A stretch of DNA of 64,000 bases. Source: Bacillus_P idriensis_A (GTDB taxonomy: Bacteria > Bacillota > Bacilli > Bacillales > Bacillaceae). Of the stretch, positions 34,795 to 43,527 are shown piece by piece. Location: assembly GCF_050483325.1 (NCBI RefSeq), contig NZ_JBCMYF010000004.1, forward strand, positions 62,001-126,000, read 5' to 3'. The translations under genes were made by a program, and so were the position numbers. A model generated the notes under the pieces. That model was given only the letters and a program-made list of their open reading frames with translations. It made no database searches and had not been told where the DNA came from. The stretch's first letter is position 1. Every line of letters starts with the position of its first letter.

Positions 34795-34880
34795 ACACTG
34801 AAGGAGAAACGGGAGGTATTTTCATTTTTTGGAGAGGTTATCCGCGGCATTCCTGCTTCATTACCCTCCAATACCACTAT
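34795..34880 (+). repeat. Partial copy of the 10.9-kb repeat
   Basis: GGGAGGTATTTTCATTTTTT, then a GAGAGG-ATCC segment and TTACCCTCCAATACCACTAT reproduce the left flank and first unit of the array at 10927-10980, with small insertions. Confidence 0.7.
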
Positions 34881-34882
34881 AA

Positions 34883-34916
34883 AAAAGTACCCGCATCAAA
34901 GATGCGGGTACTTTTC
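34883..34916. terminator. Terminator after lipA, also facing yutC
   Basis: AAAAGTACCCGCATC pairs perfectly with GATGCGGGTACTTTT around a short loop; T-rich on the minus strand and serviceable on the plus strand. Confidence 0.92.
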
Positions 34917-34917
34917 A

Positions 34918-35814
34918 TTATGCCTGTGCCTGTCTTGCTTTAGTTGCTGCATTAACCTGCTCATCTGCATGATAGGACGAACGAACGAGCGGGCCAGCTT
35001 CACAGTGGCTGAAGCCTTTGCTCATCGCAATTTCCCGAAGTTCTGCAAATTCTTCCGGTGTGTAATATTTCATAACTTTAAGATGCTTTTTCGAAGGCTG
35101 CAAATATTGGCCGATGGTCATAATGTCGACATTGTTTGAACGCAGATCATCCATTGTTTCGATGATTTCTTCTTTTGTTTCGCCAAGACCAATCATTAAG
35201 CTTGATTTGGTCGGAATTTCAGGCTGCATTTCTTTTGCGCGGCGCAGGAATTCAAGGGAACGGTCATATTTTGCACGTGCGCGAACTCTTGGAGTCAAAC
35301 GTTTTACGGTTTCAATATTGTGGTTTAATATATCCGGTTTTGCATCCATCAGTGTCTTTAAGTTTTCTTCCACTCCGCCCATATCAGATGGCAGAACCTC
35401 AATTGAAGTAAATGGACTCTTGCGGCGTACGGCACGGACTGTCTCGGCAAATACGTTTGCTCCCCCGTCACGCAAATCATCCCTTGCAACCGCTGTAATA
35501 ACAGCATGTTTTAAGTTCATCAATGCTACTGAATCTGCAACGCGTTCCGGCTCTTGTAAATCAAGTTCAGTCGGCAAACCTGTTTTCACCGCACAGAAAC
35601 GGCATGCACGAGTGCACACTGCGCCAAGTATCATAAATGTTGCAGTACGTCTTACTGCCCAGCATTCATGAATATTGGGACATTTCGCTTCTTCACAAAC
35701 GGTGTGAAGATTTTTTTCGCGCATCATTTTTTTTAACCCTGTGTAATTTTCATTGGTGTTTAATTTTATTTTTAGCCAATCCGGCTTTCTCAGGTATTCT
35801 TCTTTCTTAGCCAT
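34918..35814 (-). CDS. lipA: Lipoyl synthase
   Basis: The 298-residue radical-SAM enzyme inserts two sulfur atoms into protein-bound octanoyl groups. The auxiliary-cluster cysteines are C40, C45 and C51 (CEEAKCPNIHEC), and the radical-SAM cluster CxxxCxxC is C67, C71 and C74 (CTRACRFC). The C-terminal VRSSYHA supplies the conserved serine. ATG 35814 gives the MAKKEEYLRKP start seen in B. subtilis. Its auxiliary cluster is consumed at each turnover, so it depends on Suf; GcvH in this window is a substrate. Confidence 0.97.
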   Translation of the reverse strand: MAKKEEYLRKPDWLKIKLNTNENYTGLKKMMREKNLHTVCEEAKCPNIHECWAVRRTATFMILGAVCTRACRFCAVKTGLPTELDLQEPERVADSVALMNLKHAVITAVARDDLRDGGANVFAETVRAVRRKSPFTSIEVLPSDMGGVEENLKTLMDAKPDILNHNIETVKRLTPRVRARAKYDRSLEFLRRAKEMQPEIPTKSSLMIGLGETKEEIIETMDDLRSNNVDIMTIGQYLQPSKKHLKVMKYYTPEEFAELREIAMSKGFSHCEAGPLVRSSYHADEQVNAATKARQAQA

Positions 35815-36036
35815 CTGAATCATCTCCAGTATGTATTGTAAGTATCCCTCTGATTATGCGAAGTTCAGCATAAAAGGAAATTGTAAAATGAAATAGGTAC
35901 ATTAGTCACTTTAACATAACAGAGCGAGATAGGACAAGGGAAAGAGAACGATGCAATTTCTAACATTTTCTACATATGAATTTTCTTTATTACACCAAAC
36001 TAAGGTTATGAAATTGGTTTAAAGGAGACCGGTAAT

Positions 36037-37032
36037 GTGAGAAAAATATGGATCCTGTTTATTCTTTGTTTTATCTGCACGTCCGTGCCTAATCAGGTGC
36101 TCGGTGCAGATAAAAGCATTGAACAAATTAATCAAGAACGAATGAATTTATTTAAAAAAGCTGAAACCATTACTCAAATTCCCTGGTACGTACTGGCCTC
36201 TGTTGATCAATATGAGCGTAATGTAAGAAGAACCAGGAATGATATTCCTAAAGCAAAAGGCGTTATTGGCATTTATATTAAACCGGAAATATGGACCGGG
36301 CTGCAAAACCCAGACCGGTCTGACACCAACCCGGCAAGCATCTCTTTATTTGGCGGGATTGGCATTGATGGAAATGGCGACGGCAAAGCGGAGCCTGACA
36401 ATGACGAAGATGTGCTGTTTACGTTTGCAGCCTATTTGCTGTCTTATGGCATTGATTTTGAAAACATTAAAATTGGACTTTGGGATTACTATCAGCGTGA
36501 TAAAACAATTGGATTGATTTCAGGACACATGAAGCTTTTTCAAAAATATGGAAGACTTGATCTTGATCAGCATTCTTTCCCAGTCCCTATCCGCTTCAAT
36601 TACAGCTATAAAAATACTTGGGGAGATGCACGCGGCTGGGGAGGCCGAAGAATACATGAAGGCACAGACATCTTTGCCAATTACGGTGTTCCCGTTAGTT
36701 CTACTTGCTATGGAATTATTGAAATGAAAGGCTGGAACAGGTTTGGCGGGTGGAGGCTTGGAATTCGGGACAGTTCCAATACGTACCATTACTTTGCCCA
36801 CCTAAATGGATTTGCAGATGGTCTTCAGGTAGGACAGATTGTAGAGCCTGGGCAGTTAATCGGCTCAGTCGGAAGCTCAGGATATGGACCTCCTGGAACC
36901 TCTGGAAAATTTCCTCCGCATCTTCATTATGGCATGTACAAAGATAATGGCAGAACAGAATGGTCATATGACCCTTATCCCCAGTTAAAAGTATGGGAAC
37001 GTGCAGAATACAGGAAGAGAAAAAGAAAATAA
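36037..37032 (+). CDS. lytH: LytH (YunA), M23 peptidoglycan endopeptidase of sporulation
   Basis: The 331-residue protein has an N-terminal signal sequence (about 1-23), a lysozyme-like central region and a C-terminal M23 metallopeptidase domain. Zinc-ligand candidates His207 and Asp211 (HEGTD) and His297 (PPHLHYG) are present, together with His251/His254 (YHYFAHL). In B. subtilis LytH cleaves L-Ala-D-Glu to make the cortex side chains under mother-cell control. The start is GTG 36037 behind AAAGGAG. Confidence 0.9.
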   Translation: MRKIWILFILCFICTSVPNQVLGADKSIEQINQERMNLFKKAETITQIPWYVLASVDQYERNVRRTRNDIPKAKGVIGIYIKPEIWTGLQNPDRSDTNPASISLFGGIGIDGNGDGKAEPDNDEDVLFTFAAYLLSYGIDFENIKIGLWDYYQRDKTIGLISGHMKLFQKYGRLDLDQHSFPVPIRFNYSYKNTWGDARGWGGRRIHEGTDIFANYGVPVSSTCYGIIEMKGWNRFGGWRLGIRDSSNTYHYFAHLNGFADGLQVGQIVEPGQLIGSVGSSGYGPPGTSGKFPPHLHYGMYKDNGRTEWSYDPYPQLKVWERAEYRKRKRK

Positions 37033-37037
37033 ATAAA

Positions 37038-37062
37038 CGGGTCAGCAATATATGCTGACCCG
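37038..37062. terminator. Bidirectional terminator between lytH and metS
   Basis: CGGGTCAGCA pairs with TGCTGACCCG around an ATATA loop; the minus strand continues TTTATTTATTTTC. Confidence 0.85.
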
Positions 37063-37070
37063 CATTTTCA

Positions 37071-37175
37071 TTATGATCTTTTAGCTTTAATAACTGCATT
37101 AGCTATACTTGCAGCCAAACCGCCCCAAATAACAACTATGCCGACAATCATCATTGTAATTGCTCCGCCGCTCAT
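37071..37175 (-). CDS. metS: MetS-like small subunit of an NSS methionine/alanine importer
   Basis: A 34-residue peptide, MSGGAITMMIVGIVVIWGGL..., consists of one membrane helix followed by a basic tail (IKAKRS). This is the pattern of the methionine/alanine import NSS transporter small subunits. Its ATG at 37175 overlaps the stop of the transporter gene as TAATG, with AAGGAGG inside the end of that gene, so translation is coupled. Confidence 0.88.
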   Translation of the reverse strand: MSGGAITMMIVGIVVIWGGLAASIANAVIKAKRS

Positions 37176-38680
37176 TAGCGTGATACCTCCTTATCAGCTG
37201 GAAGCTCAATTGTATCCTTTTTCCATGAAATGAATGAGAATAGAATACCTACAATTAGTGCTCCTGCTGCAACCAGCCAACCTGAATATAAAAGGAACTC
37301 ACTTGAATAGGATCCTCCGCCATACGGCTCAGCTCTAAGCTTATCAATCATCATGTAGCCAAGAACGATTGGAGTAATGACTCCTAAGCATACTTTCCAC
37401 CATGCTCCTAATTGAATATCTGAAATCTGGTTGGCATGTTTTTGAAGATCTGCTGCCTTTCTAAGAATCCAGATAACAACAATTACTTCAACAAAACCGG
37501 CAAGTGTAACACCAAAGCTGTTGATAAACTCATCTGCTACGTCCAAGAAGTTAATTCCGCCTCTTGTAGCAAATAAAAGAGAAATGATTGCTGATATTCC
37601 TCCGCCGATAAATACGGCTTTTGTTCTGGAAACTTTAAATTTATCTTGTACACCTGCTACAAACGTTTCAACAATTGAAATGAGGGATGTTAATCCTGCA
37701 AGTGTCAGCGATGCGAAGAACAAGAAACCAAAAAGACCATTAAATGCCGGGAATTCATTAATAATTTGCGGGAATACGATAAATGCTAAACCGATTCCTT
37801 TTGAAACAACTTCGTTAACAGGAACACCCTGCTGCATTGCCATAAAACCAAGTGCACTGAATACCCCAATCCCTGCAAGGAGTTCAAATGCCGAGTTGCC
37901 GAATCCTGTAATAAATGCATTATTCGTGATATCTGATTTTTTTGGAAGATAGCTTGAATAAGTAACCATAATGGCAAATGCAATGGATAAACTGAAGAAA
38001 ATCTGTCCATATGCAGCGATCCATACTTTTCCGTTAAAAATCATATCCCAATTCGGTTTGAAAAATGCTTCAAGACCCTGTGCTGCACCTTCTAAAGTTA
38101 ATGCACGGATAACAATAATTAAGAATAAGACCACTAAAGTAGGAATAAAAATTTTATTTGCAAGTTCGATTCCTTTTTTAACACCTGCAAATAACACACC
38201 TAGTGTAACGACCCAAACAATTAATAACGGCAAAAGCACGCCTGGTGCAAATCCGCCAAATTCTCCTGGTGCTGCAGCCTGAAGATAATCGCTGAAAAGG
38301 AATGTCTGTGTATCTTTCCCCCAGCTTAAATTTAATGAAAATCCGCTGTATGAAATTGCCCAAGCGATGATGACCGAGTAATACGTTGAAATGACAAATG
38401 CGATGCCGACCTGCCACCAGCCGAGCCACTCAAATTTTTTGCTTAGTCTTGCATACGTTAATGGTGCGGAACCGCGGTATTTATGACCCAGTGTAAATTC
38501 CATTACAAGCAGCGGAATCCCGGCAGTCAATAGTGCGAATAGATAAGGAATAAAGAAAGATCCCCCTCCATTTTCATAAGCAACTCCAGGAAAGCGCCAG
38601 ATGTTTCCTAAACCGATTGCCGATCCAACAGCTGCTAAAATAAAGCCTGCCCTTGTTCCCCACTGTGGACGATTATCCAT
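37175..38680 (-). CDS. NSS-family sodium-dependent amino acid transporter (methionine/alanine type)
   Basis: From ATG 38680 (AAGGGGG upstream) the 501-residue protein has 11-12 membrane segments and the NSS sodium/substrate motif GFILAAVGSAIGLGNIWRFP in the first helix, then GGGSFFIPYLFAL. The coupled MetS subunit supports methionine or alanine as substrate. Its leader has no S-box that I can see. It lies between lytH and an NhaC gene; in B. subtilis lytH (yunA) and yunB are neighbours as I recall, so these transporters are insertions or the other lineage lost them. Confidence 0.9.
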   Translation of the reverse strand: MDNRPQWGTRAGFILAAVGSAIGLGNIWRFPGVAYENGGGSFFIPYLFALLTAGIPLLVMEFTLGHKYRGSAPLTYARLSKKFEWLGWWQVGIAFVISTYYSVIIAWAISYSGFSLNLSWGKDTQTFLFSDYLQAAAPGEFGGFAPGVLLPLLIVWVVTLGVLFAGVKKGIELANKIFIPTLVVLFLIIVIRALTLEGAAQGLEAFFKPNWDMIFNGKVWIAAYGQIFFSLSIAFAIMVTYSSYLPKKSDITNNAFITGFGNSAFELLAGIGVFSALGFMAMQQGVPVNEVVSKGIGLAFIVFPQIINEFPAFNGLFGFLFFASLTLAGLTSLISIVETFVAGVQDKFKVSRTKAVFIGGGISAIISLLFATRGGINFLDVADEFINSFGVTLAGFVEVIVVIWILRKAADLQKHANQISDIQLGAWWKVCLGVITPIVLGYMMIDKLRAEPYGGGSYSSEFLLYSGWLVAAGALIVGILFSFISWKKDTIELPADKEVSR

Positions 38681-38853
38681 GTGTAAAGCCCCCTTTTGCT
38701 GTTTCTTCCCGAATTTGGAAGAATTATAATTTTTACTATTTTCTGATATTTCAGTATAACTATACATAGTATAATCGGACATTATGCCTAAGTCAAAATG
38801 ATTTTTAAAAATAATTATTTTAAGATGATTTACCTGTCATATTTTCTTACAAT

Positions 38854-38887
38854 AAAAGGCAGAGTCCCGGAGAACTCTGCCTTTTTA
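38854..38887 (-). terminator. Terminator after the NhaC-family gene
   Basis: AAAAGGCAGAGT pairs perfectly with ACTCTGCCTTTT around a CCCGGAGA loop; A/T runs flank both sides. Confidence 0.88.
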
Positions 38888-38889
38888 AC

Positions 38890-40452
38890 CTATATCGAAG
38901 GAATCTCTTCCTTTTTTTTGAAGATAAGGATGAAAACAACTAAGAGGACAACTACTGCCAAAAGTCCCAGAAGCATACTTCCTGAAAATCCCAATACTAG
39001 ATATCCGGCCGTCGCTATAATTCCTCCGGTAATAGCATAAGGCATCTGTGTGATAACATGATCGATATGATGGCTTCCTGCCCCTGTTGAGGATAAAATT
39101 GTTGTATCGGATATAGGAGAGCAGTGATCCCCAAGCACAGCCCCTGCAAGAACAGCTGCCATCGCAGGCAGAAGCATGGAAATATCTGTCGCTGCTGTAA
39201 TTTCACCTGCGATCGGAAGCATTATTCCGAAAGTGCCCCATGAAGTTCCGGTTGCAAATGCCATAAAACCTGCAAGAAGAAAGAGAATTACAGGAAGGAG
39301 TGCTGTGTTCATATTCGATTGCTCCACAAGCCCTGCCAGATATTCACCGGTTTTCAGCTGACCGATTAAGTCTACAATCATCCATGCCAAGCTTAAGATA
39401 TAGATTGCAGGCAGCATGGATTTGATGCCTTCAAGAAACCCCTTCGGCAAGTAAGAAGCACTGATTCCTTTACTGAAATAAAGAACAAGAGTTACGAGCA
39501 GACCGAATAATCCGCCTAAGACTAGTGATTTGGCTACATCGGTATATTCAAACATTGTCAAAAGGGTAAGAGAAACTCCTTCTTCCCCCTGTACACCCTG
39601 ATATCCTGTCCACATCATGGCACTTACCGTTCCGATAATTAAGGCGATAATCGGCCATACAAGATTTGCAATCGTCCCTTTATCGCTTGCAGGCAAGTCT
39701 TCTTTAATATCTCCAAGCGGTTCTTTTTCCGGGTCAAAGACAACACCTGTTTCAATCGCACGTTCTTCGTGCTGCTTCATGCTTCCTAAATTAATATTAA
39801 AGTAAGCTGTTGCAAAAACTAAAGCCAAAGCTGCAAATACATAGTAATTCATCGGAACCATCGTCATGAATGCTGAAAGTGGTGTATATTCGCTGACGCC
39901 ATGCGTCGCAAGAATCGTTCCGATCATAGCAATAATATAGGCTCCCCAGCTTGAGACCGGTGAAACGACACATACAGGGGCAGATGTTGAATCAATAATG
40001 TAAGCAAGCTTGGCGCGGGATACTCTTTGACGGTCGGTAATTGGACGGCTTACCTGGCCGACTGCAAGTGCGTTAAAATAATCATCAATAAAAATTAAGA
40101 CACCTAAAAGGGCAGCTGTAAATTGAGCGCCTGCTCTTGTTTTGACACGTTTTTGAGCCCATTCTCCAAAGGCTCTGCTGCCTCCGGAAATCGAAATAAG
40201 CGCTGTTACAACACCTAAAATTAAAAGAAAAAGCAGAATAAAGACATTCCAGGTGTTTAATGCTCCATCTGAAATAAAGATAGCTTTAAATGCTTCATAC
40301 ACTTTCGCAAGTGTTTCTAAAACAGAGAAATTTGTAAGAATAAGTGCAGCGGAAAGAATTCCAACACCGAGTGAAAGCAGAACTCTCCTTGTTAAAATAA
40401 CCATCAGAATCGCGATGATTGGGGGTAGAATCGAATAAATAGTGCCTGACAT
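38890..40452 (-). CDS. NhaC-family transporter, probable lysine importer
   Basis: The 520-residue protein has about 12 membrane segments and NhaC-family motifs (IFIDDYFNALAVGQVSRPI near residue 110, AFATGTSWGTFGIMLPIAGE near 405, and GDHCSPISDTTILSS near 445). ATG 40452 follows TAGGAGGC. The annotation Na+/H+ antiporter would be the default, but the transcript begins with a lysine riboswitch and its own attenuator, so the physiological substrate is probably lysine. This is inference from regulation. Confidence 0.9.
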   Translation of the reverse strand: MSGTIYSILPPIIAILMVILTRRVLLSLGVGILSAALILTNFSVLETLAKVYEAFKAIFISDGALNTWNVFILLFLLILGVVTALISISGGSRAFGEWAQKRVKTRAGAQFTAALLGVLIFIDDYFNALAVGQVSRPITDRQRVSRAKLAYIIDSTSAPVCVVSPVSSWGAYIIAMIGTILATHGVSEYTPLSAFMTMVPMNYYVFAALALVFATAYFNINLGSMKQHEERAIETGVVFDPEKEPLGDIKEDLPASDKGTIANLVWPIIALIIGTVSAMMWTGYQGVQGEEGVSLTLLTMFEYTDVAKSLVLGGLFGLLVTLVLYFSKGISASYLPKGFLEGIKSMLPAIYILSLAWMIVDLIGQLKTGEYLAGLVEQSNMNTALLPVILFLLAGFMAFATGTSWGTFGIMLPIAGEITAATDISMLLPAMAAVLAGAVLGDHCSPISDTTILSSTGAGSHHIDHVITQMPYAITGGIIATAGYLVLGFSGSMLLGLLAVVVLLVVFILIFKKKEEIPSI

Positions 40453-40518
40453 GGTATATTGCCTCCTAAACATATTTTTTAGGCTACCGGCACGAGGAAG
40501 GAATAAAAAAGTGCAAAT

Positions 40519-40557
40519 AAAAAAGAGTAGCGATAGAAAATAACTATCATTACTCTT
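40519..40557 (-). terminator. Riboswitch-controlled attenuator
   Basis: On the minus strand AGAGTA and GATAG pair with CTATC and TACTCT, followed by TTTTTTATTT. It lies between the L-box aptamer and the transporter start. Confidence 0.88.
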
Positions 40558-40559
40558 CC

Positions 40560-40772
40560 CGCATTACGGTGTAATGTTATGTTATCCTCCACGATAAGTA
40601 GCCCTCCATTATAGATATCATCCATAATGACAGTGTTACCCTTATTCAAGGTAACCCCAGCTATGCAACTGCTGACACGTTTGCATAACTTCGGCAAAAA
40701 AGCCTTTTGTATAGTGGTCTCAGTTGTCATCCTCACACTACCTACTCTTCTTTTTCGCGCCTCTACCTCATC
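40560..40772 (-). promoter_or_regulatory. Lysine riboswitch (L-box)
   Basis: The minus strand carries the ordered L-box elements: GAGGTAGAGGCGCG and AGAGTA at the 5' end, AAAGGCTTTTTTGCCGAAG, GTCAGCAGTTGCATAGCTGG, the GGTTAC / GTAAC stem and ACTGTCA, and near the 3' end GGAGGGCTACTTATCGTGGA. A terminator follows. Lysine binding should favour termination and shut off the NhaC-family gene. This fills most of the 395 bases between that gene and yunB. Confidence 0.93.
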
Positions 40773-40808
40773 ATGAGACAAGGTGAAGTATTCAGTTTAC
40801 AATTATGG

Positions 40809-40837
40809 ATTATAACAATAAACTATGAAACTTTCAA
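40809..40837 (-). promoter_or_regulatory. Sigma-A promoter of the lysine-riboswitch transcript
   Basis: TTGAAA (40832-40837) and TATAAT (40809-40814) on the minus strand are 17 bases apart, with TG one base before the -10 box. The start near 40802 lies about 30 bases before the L-box. Confidence 0.82.
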
Positions 40838-40847
40838 GCTGCTGTTG

Positions 40848-41615
40848 TTATCTTCCAGACGATTCCGCCGGCACATCGATTGCGGGAGGAGAACCCGCCC
40901 CGCCGCCATTATAATAACTTGGAACCTGCCCCTGTACAGCTTTAATTGCAATTGGTATGGTGTTTCTGACTGTAGCTGTTTGAGTGGAAAAGGGAATGAC
41001 CACTTCTACATTCACTTCAATTTCAACAGCAATCTCTATTAGAGCATTATTAATTCCATACTGCTGAATCGTTTCTTTTACGTCAGTCTGTACTTCGCCC
41101 ACTACATAGAAGCGAACCGGCACTCTCGGTCCCAAGTTCCCGATGAGGGCATTATTTGTAGCTTGCCCCAATGGGATGGAATAAATAATTCCCTCTCCCT
41201 GTTCATCTTTTGATATGTGTTCTCCTTCAGGAAGCTCGAGTTCATCAATATTTCCTTTCGAAGCCTCTCTCAAGTTCGTTTGAATTTTATCTGTCGTTTT
41301 AGCAAGCACGGTTCTGACAAACTTCGCGTTGAAATCGATCGTCGTCACATTCCCCTTTTCATCTGTATCAACAACAAACATTTCTTCCACATCAACGTCT
41401 TCTTTTATATCTTTATTAATTGCATTTTGAATAACGAGTGTTGCAATCCGTTTTGTTTCCGTTTCTGCGACGGTCATTAATGTCGGTTCAATTCCTTTAT
41501 TGACGATCCATAGTCCAGCGGATGTAGAAAAAATAAAAAAGACAAGCGACAGCAGGAATACATATCTGAAAGGAAGCGGTCCCTTTTTATGAGGGCGTTT
41601 GCGGAATTTGGCCAA
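40848..41615 (-). CDS. yunB: YunB, sporulation protein
   Basis: The 255-residue protein has a basic N-terminus, one membrane helix (about 17-38) and an extracytoplasmic domain with AINKDIKEDVDVEEMF, PEGEHISKDEQGEG and EVNVEVVIPFSTQTATVRNTIP, as in YunB, which is needed for sporulation in B. subtilis. Start TTG 41615 follows GGGGGGA. The C-terminus is Pro/Gly-rich. Confidence 0.88.
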   Translation of the reverse strand: MAKFRKRPHKKGPLPFRYVFLLSLVFFIFSTSAGLWIVNKGIEPTLMTVAETETKRIATLVIQNAINKDIKEDVDVEEMFVVDTDEKGNVTTIDFNAKFVRTVLAKTTDKIQTNLREASKGNIDELELPEGEHISKDEQGEGIIYSIPLGQATNNALIGNLGPRVPVRFYVVGEVQTDVKETIQQYGINNALIEIAVEIEVNVEVVIPFSTQTATVRNTIPIAIKAVQGQVPSYYNGGGAGSPPAIDVPAESSGR

Positions 41616-41744
41616 AATAAATCCCCCCTTTACATGATATGTTTATGCAGGCAAGGGGGGATGTACGCATTCTTTTTCATCTATGATTTTGAAAAGATAT
41701 TTAAATAGCGTTAACAATAATATGGCGCTTTTGTTTGTCTGACA

Positions 41745-42053
41745 TTACAGCATTCTTAATAGTGCATCTCTGCCGCTCATACCGACGTGTATGCCGCGAT
41801 TTTCAGCTTCAAATGTAATGGATTCAAGAGGTGCATCAAGCAGCTGTTCAATGGTACGGACGCCGACTGCACGCCCAGCAATAATTCCGCGGTCTTTTAA
41901 TTTTTCATTGAGCAAAGCTACATCAAGCGCGCCGCACATAATGTATCCCTTCTCACTTGTAACAGCCATAAAATTGGTTTTGGGCAATGCTACCGTAATA
42001 GCTGTAAACTGATTGTTTTCAATAATAATTGGTGTCATTGATACCATCGTCAT
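41745..42053 (-). CDS. yunC: YunC, DUF1805 family protein
   Basis: The 102-residue protein contains the conserved stretch GYIMCGALDVALLNEKLKDRGI and AGRAVGVRTIEQLLDAPL of YunC. ATG 42053 (or the ATG two codons later) follows GAAGGGAG. No function is established. It follows yunD by 55 bases. Confidence 0.88.
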   Translation of the reverse strand: MTMVSMTPIIIENNQFTAITVALPKTNFMAVTSEKGYIMCGALDVALLNEKLKDRGIIAGRAVGVRTIEQLLDAPLESITFEAENRGIHVGMSGRDALLRML

Positions 42054-42108
42054 TTCACACTCCCTTCCTTCTACAATTTATGAAGAAAGCAGACATGAAG
42101 TGTGAAAA

Positions 42109-43512
42109 TTAGGCATACTTGGACGTATGTCCCTGTTTGAGTTTCCAGGCCAGCAGATCCCTCAGCATTTCAGGCATATAATACGTTTTCTTTTCAGCGT
42201 GGCCAATAGATGGATACAGGACACCAAGTGTAAACATATCCACTGTAGCTACAGCATAAATTCGCTCTGGCTCTATAGGCGCCCCTAATACCAGAATTTC
42301 TTTTACATGGTGCAGACCGTCTTCTAATGGCTCTGTAAAAACCTCAATTCCGTCAAAAACCATTCGGCCCATAACATGGCCTCGGAAACCAAGACCCTTT
42401 AATTTCAGCTGCTCCATCCTTTCTGAGCGCGCTTCTAAAATAACTTCTTTTAGGACGTCTCCTTTTAAATAAACAGTGCATGGATTAATAGGATGCGGAC
42501 AAATACGGTGTAAATCCTTTTTGGTGACAGGGCCTTTATTAAGAGGTTCAAGCAGTATTCCTGCATTCACCATGCTCACTTCTCCCTTGCACCATTCTTT
42601 AATTGCAGCTGCTAATAGATCAGGGAATTCTGATGGACCAAACCAGTCCAGCGATAAATCCTCTTCTAAAACGGTGACCGTTTCTGAGAGAATCTCATCA
42701 CTTTTTTTCGCTTCATTTAGTAGAAACTGCTTTGTTTCTTCACAATCAGGCTCTGAAAGAATGTTAATAACTTCAGCTTCCTTTGCGATTAAGGTGCGGG
42801 AATTATCCACAGTGAGAGAAATATGTCCGACCAATCCACAGTTTTTACCTGCACCTGTTAATAAAGCTCCATGCAGCAGTTTCCCGTTTTCAAAGATATG
42901 ATGCGTATGCGCTCCGAGTATGACATCAATTTCCGGAAACTCTTTTGCCACGATTTCATCATCATTTATTCCTAAATGTGAAAGCAAAATGATGATATCT
43001 GCTTCATCTTTTACCATCTCAATTGTTTCTGTCAGACTTTGAAACGGATCTTTTATTTTCCAGCCAAGCAAGTGATAAAATTTTTCGTAAAAAACACTTA
43101 CTCCCAGTAATACTGCCTTAGTGCCATCAGAGAGAGTCATGATTTCATAAGGCTTCACCCAGCTAGGGCGTTCTCCGAGTTCTGTGTATAAGTTTGAAAG
43201 AATAACTGGAAAACGAGCTTGTGTGTATAAAGTGTCAAGTGCCTCATGGGGAAGAGTGATCCCCTCATTGTTGCCGATTGTAACAGCATCATAATCAAGA
43301 GCATTAAGAAGTTCGACATTTGCCTTCCCCTGTGTTGCTTCTGTTATGGGATGAACACGGTCGATATGATCGCCCACATCTACTAAAATCATTTCTTCCC
43401 CGTTTGCAGCATGCTCTTTTTTCTTTCTTTTTAAATAATGAGCAACTTTTGGCCAGTTTTCAAAATAACTGTGTAAATCGTTTGTGTGATATAGATGAAT
43501 GGTCTCTGCCAT
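42109..43512 (-). CDS. yunD: YunD, 5'-nucleotidase/metallophosphatase family
   Basis: The 467-residue protein has the calcineurin-like metal-site motifs in order: YHTNDLHS (residue 8), DVGDHID, IGNNEG, LSHLG and GAHTHHIFENG, then a C-terminal 5'-nucleotidase domain (VNAGILLEPLNKGPVTKKDL). No signal peptide is present, so unlike most relatives it should act in the cytoplasm. ATG 43512 follows GAGGAG. Confidence 0.9.
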   Translation of the reverse strand: MAETIHLYHTNDLHSYFENWPKVAHYLKRKKKEHAANGEEMILVDVGDHIDRVHPITEATQGKANVELLNALDYDAVTIGNNEGITLPHEALDTLYTQARFPVILSNLYTELGERPSWVKPYEIMTLSDGTKAVLLGVSVFYEKFYHLLGWKIKDPFQSLTETIEMVKDEADIIILLSHLGINDDEIVAKEFPEIDVILGAHTHHIFENGKLLHGALLTGAGKNCGLVGHISLTVDNSRTLIAKEAEVINILSEPDCEETKQFLLNEAKKSDEILSETVTVLEEDLSLDWFGPSEFPDLLAAAIKEWCKGEVSMVNAGILLEPLNKGPVTKKDLHRICPHPINPCTVYLKGDVLKEVILEARSERMEQLKLKGLGFRGHVMGRMVFDGIEVFTEPLEDGLHHVKEILVLGAPIEPERIYAVATVDMFTLGVLYPSIGHAEKKTYYMPEMLRDLLAWKLKQGHTSKYA

Positions 43513-43527
43513 TTACATTCTCCTCAA

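Noticed and set aside
35114..35671. Plus-strand open frame of 185 codons opposite lipA
   Set aside because: Shadow frame; serine- and arginine-rich composition results from the codon pattern of lipA on the other strand.
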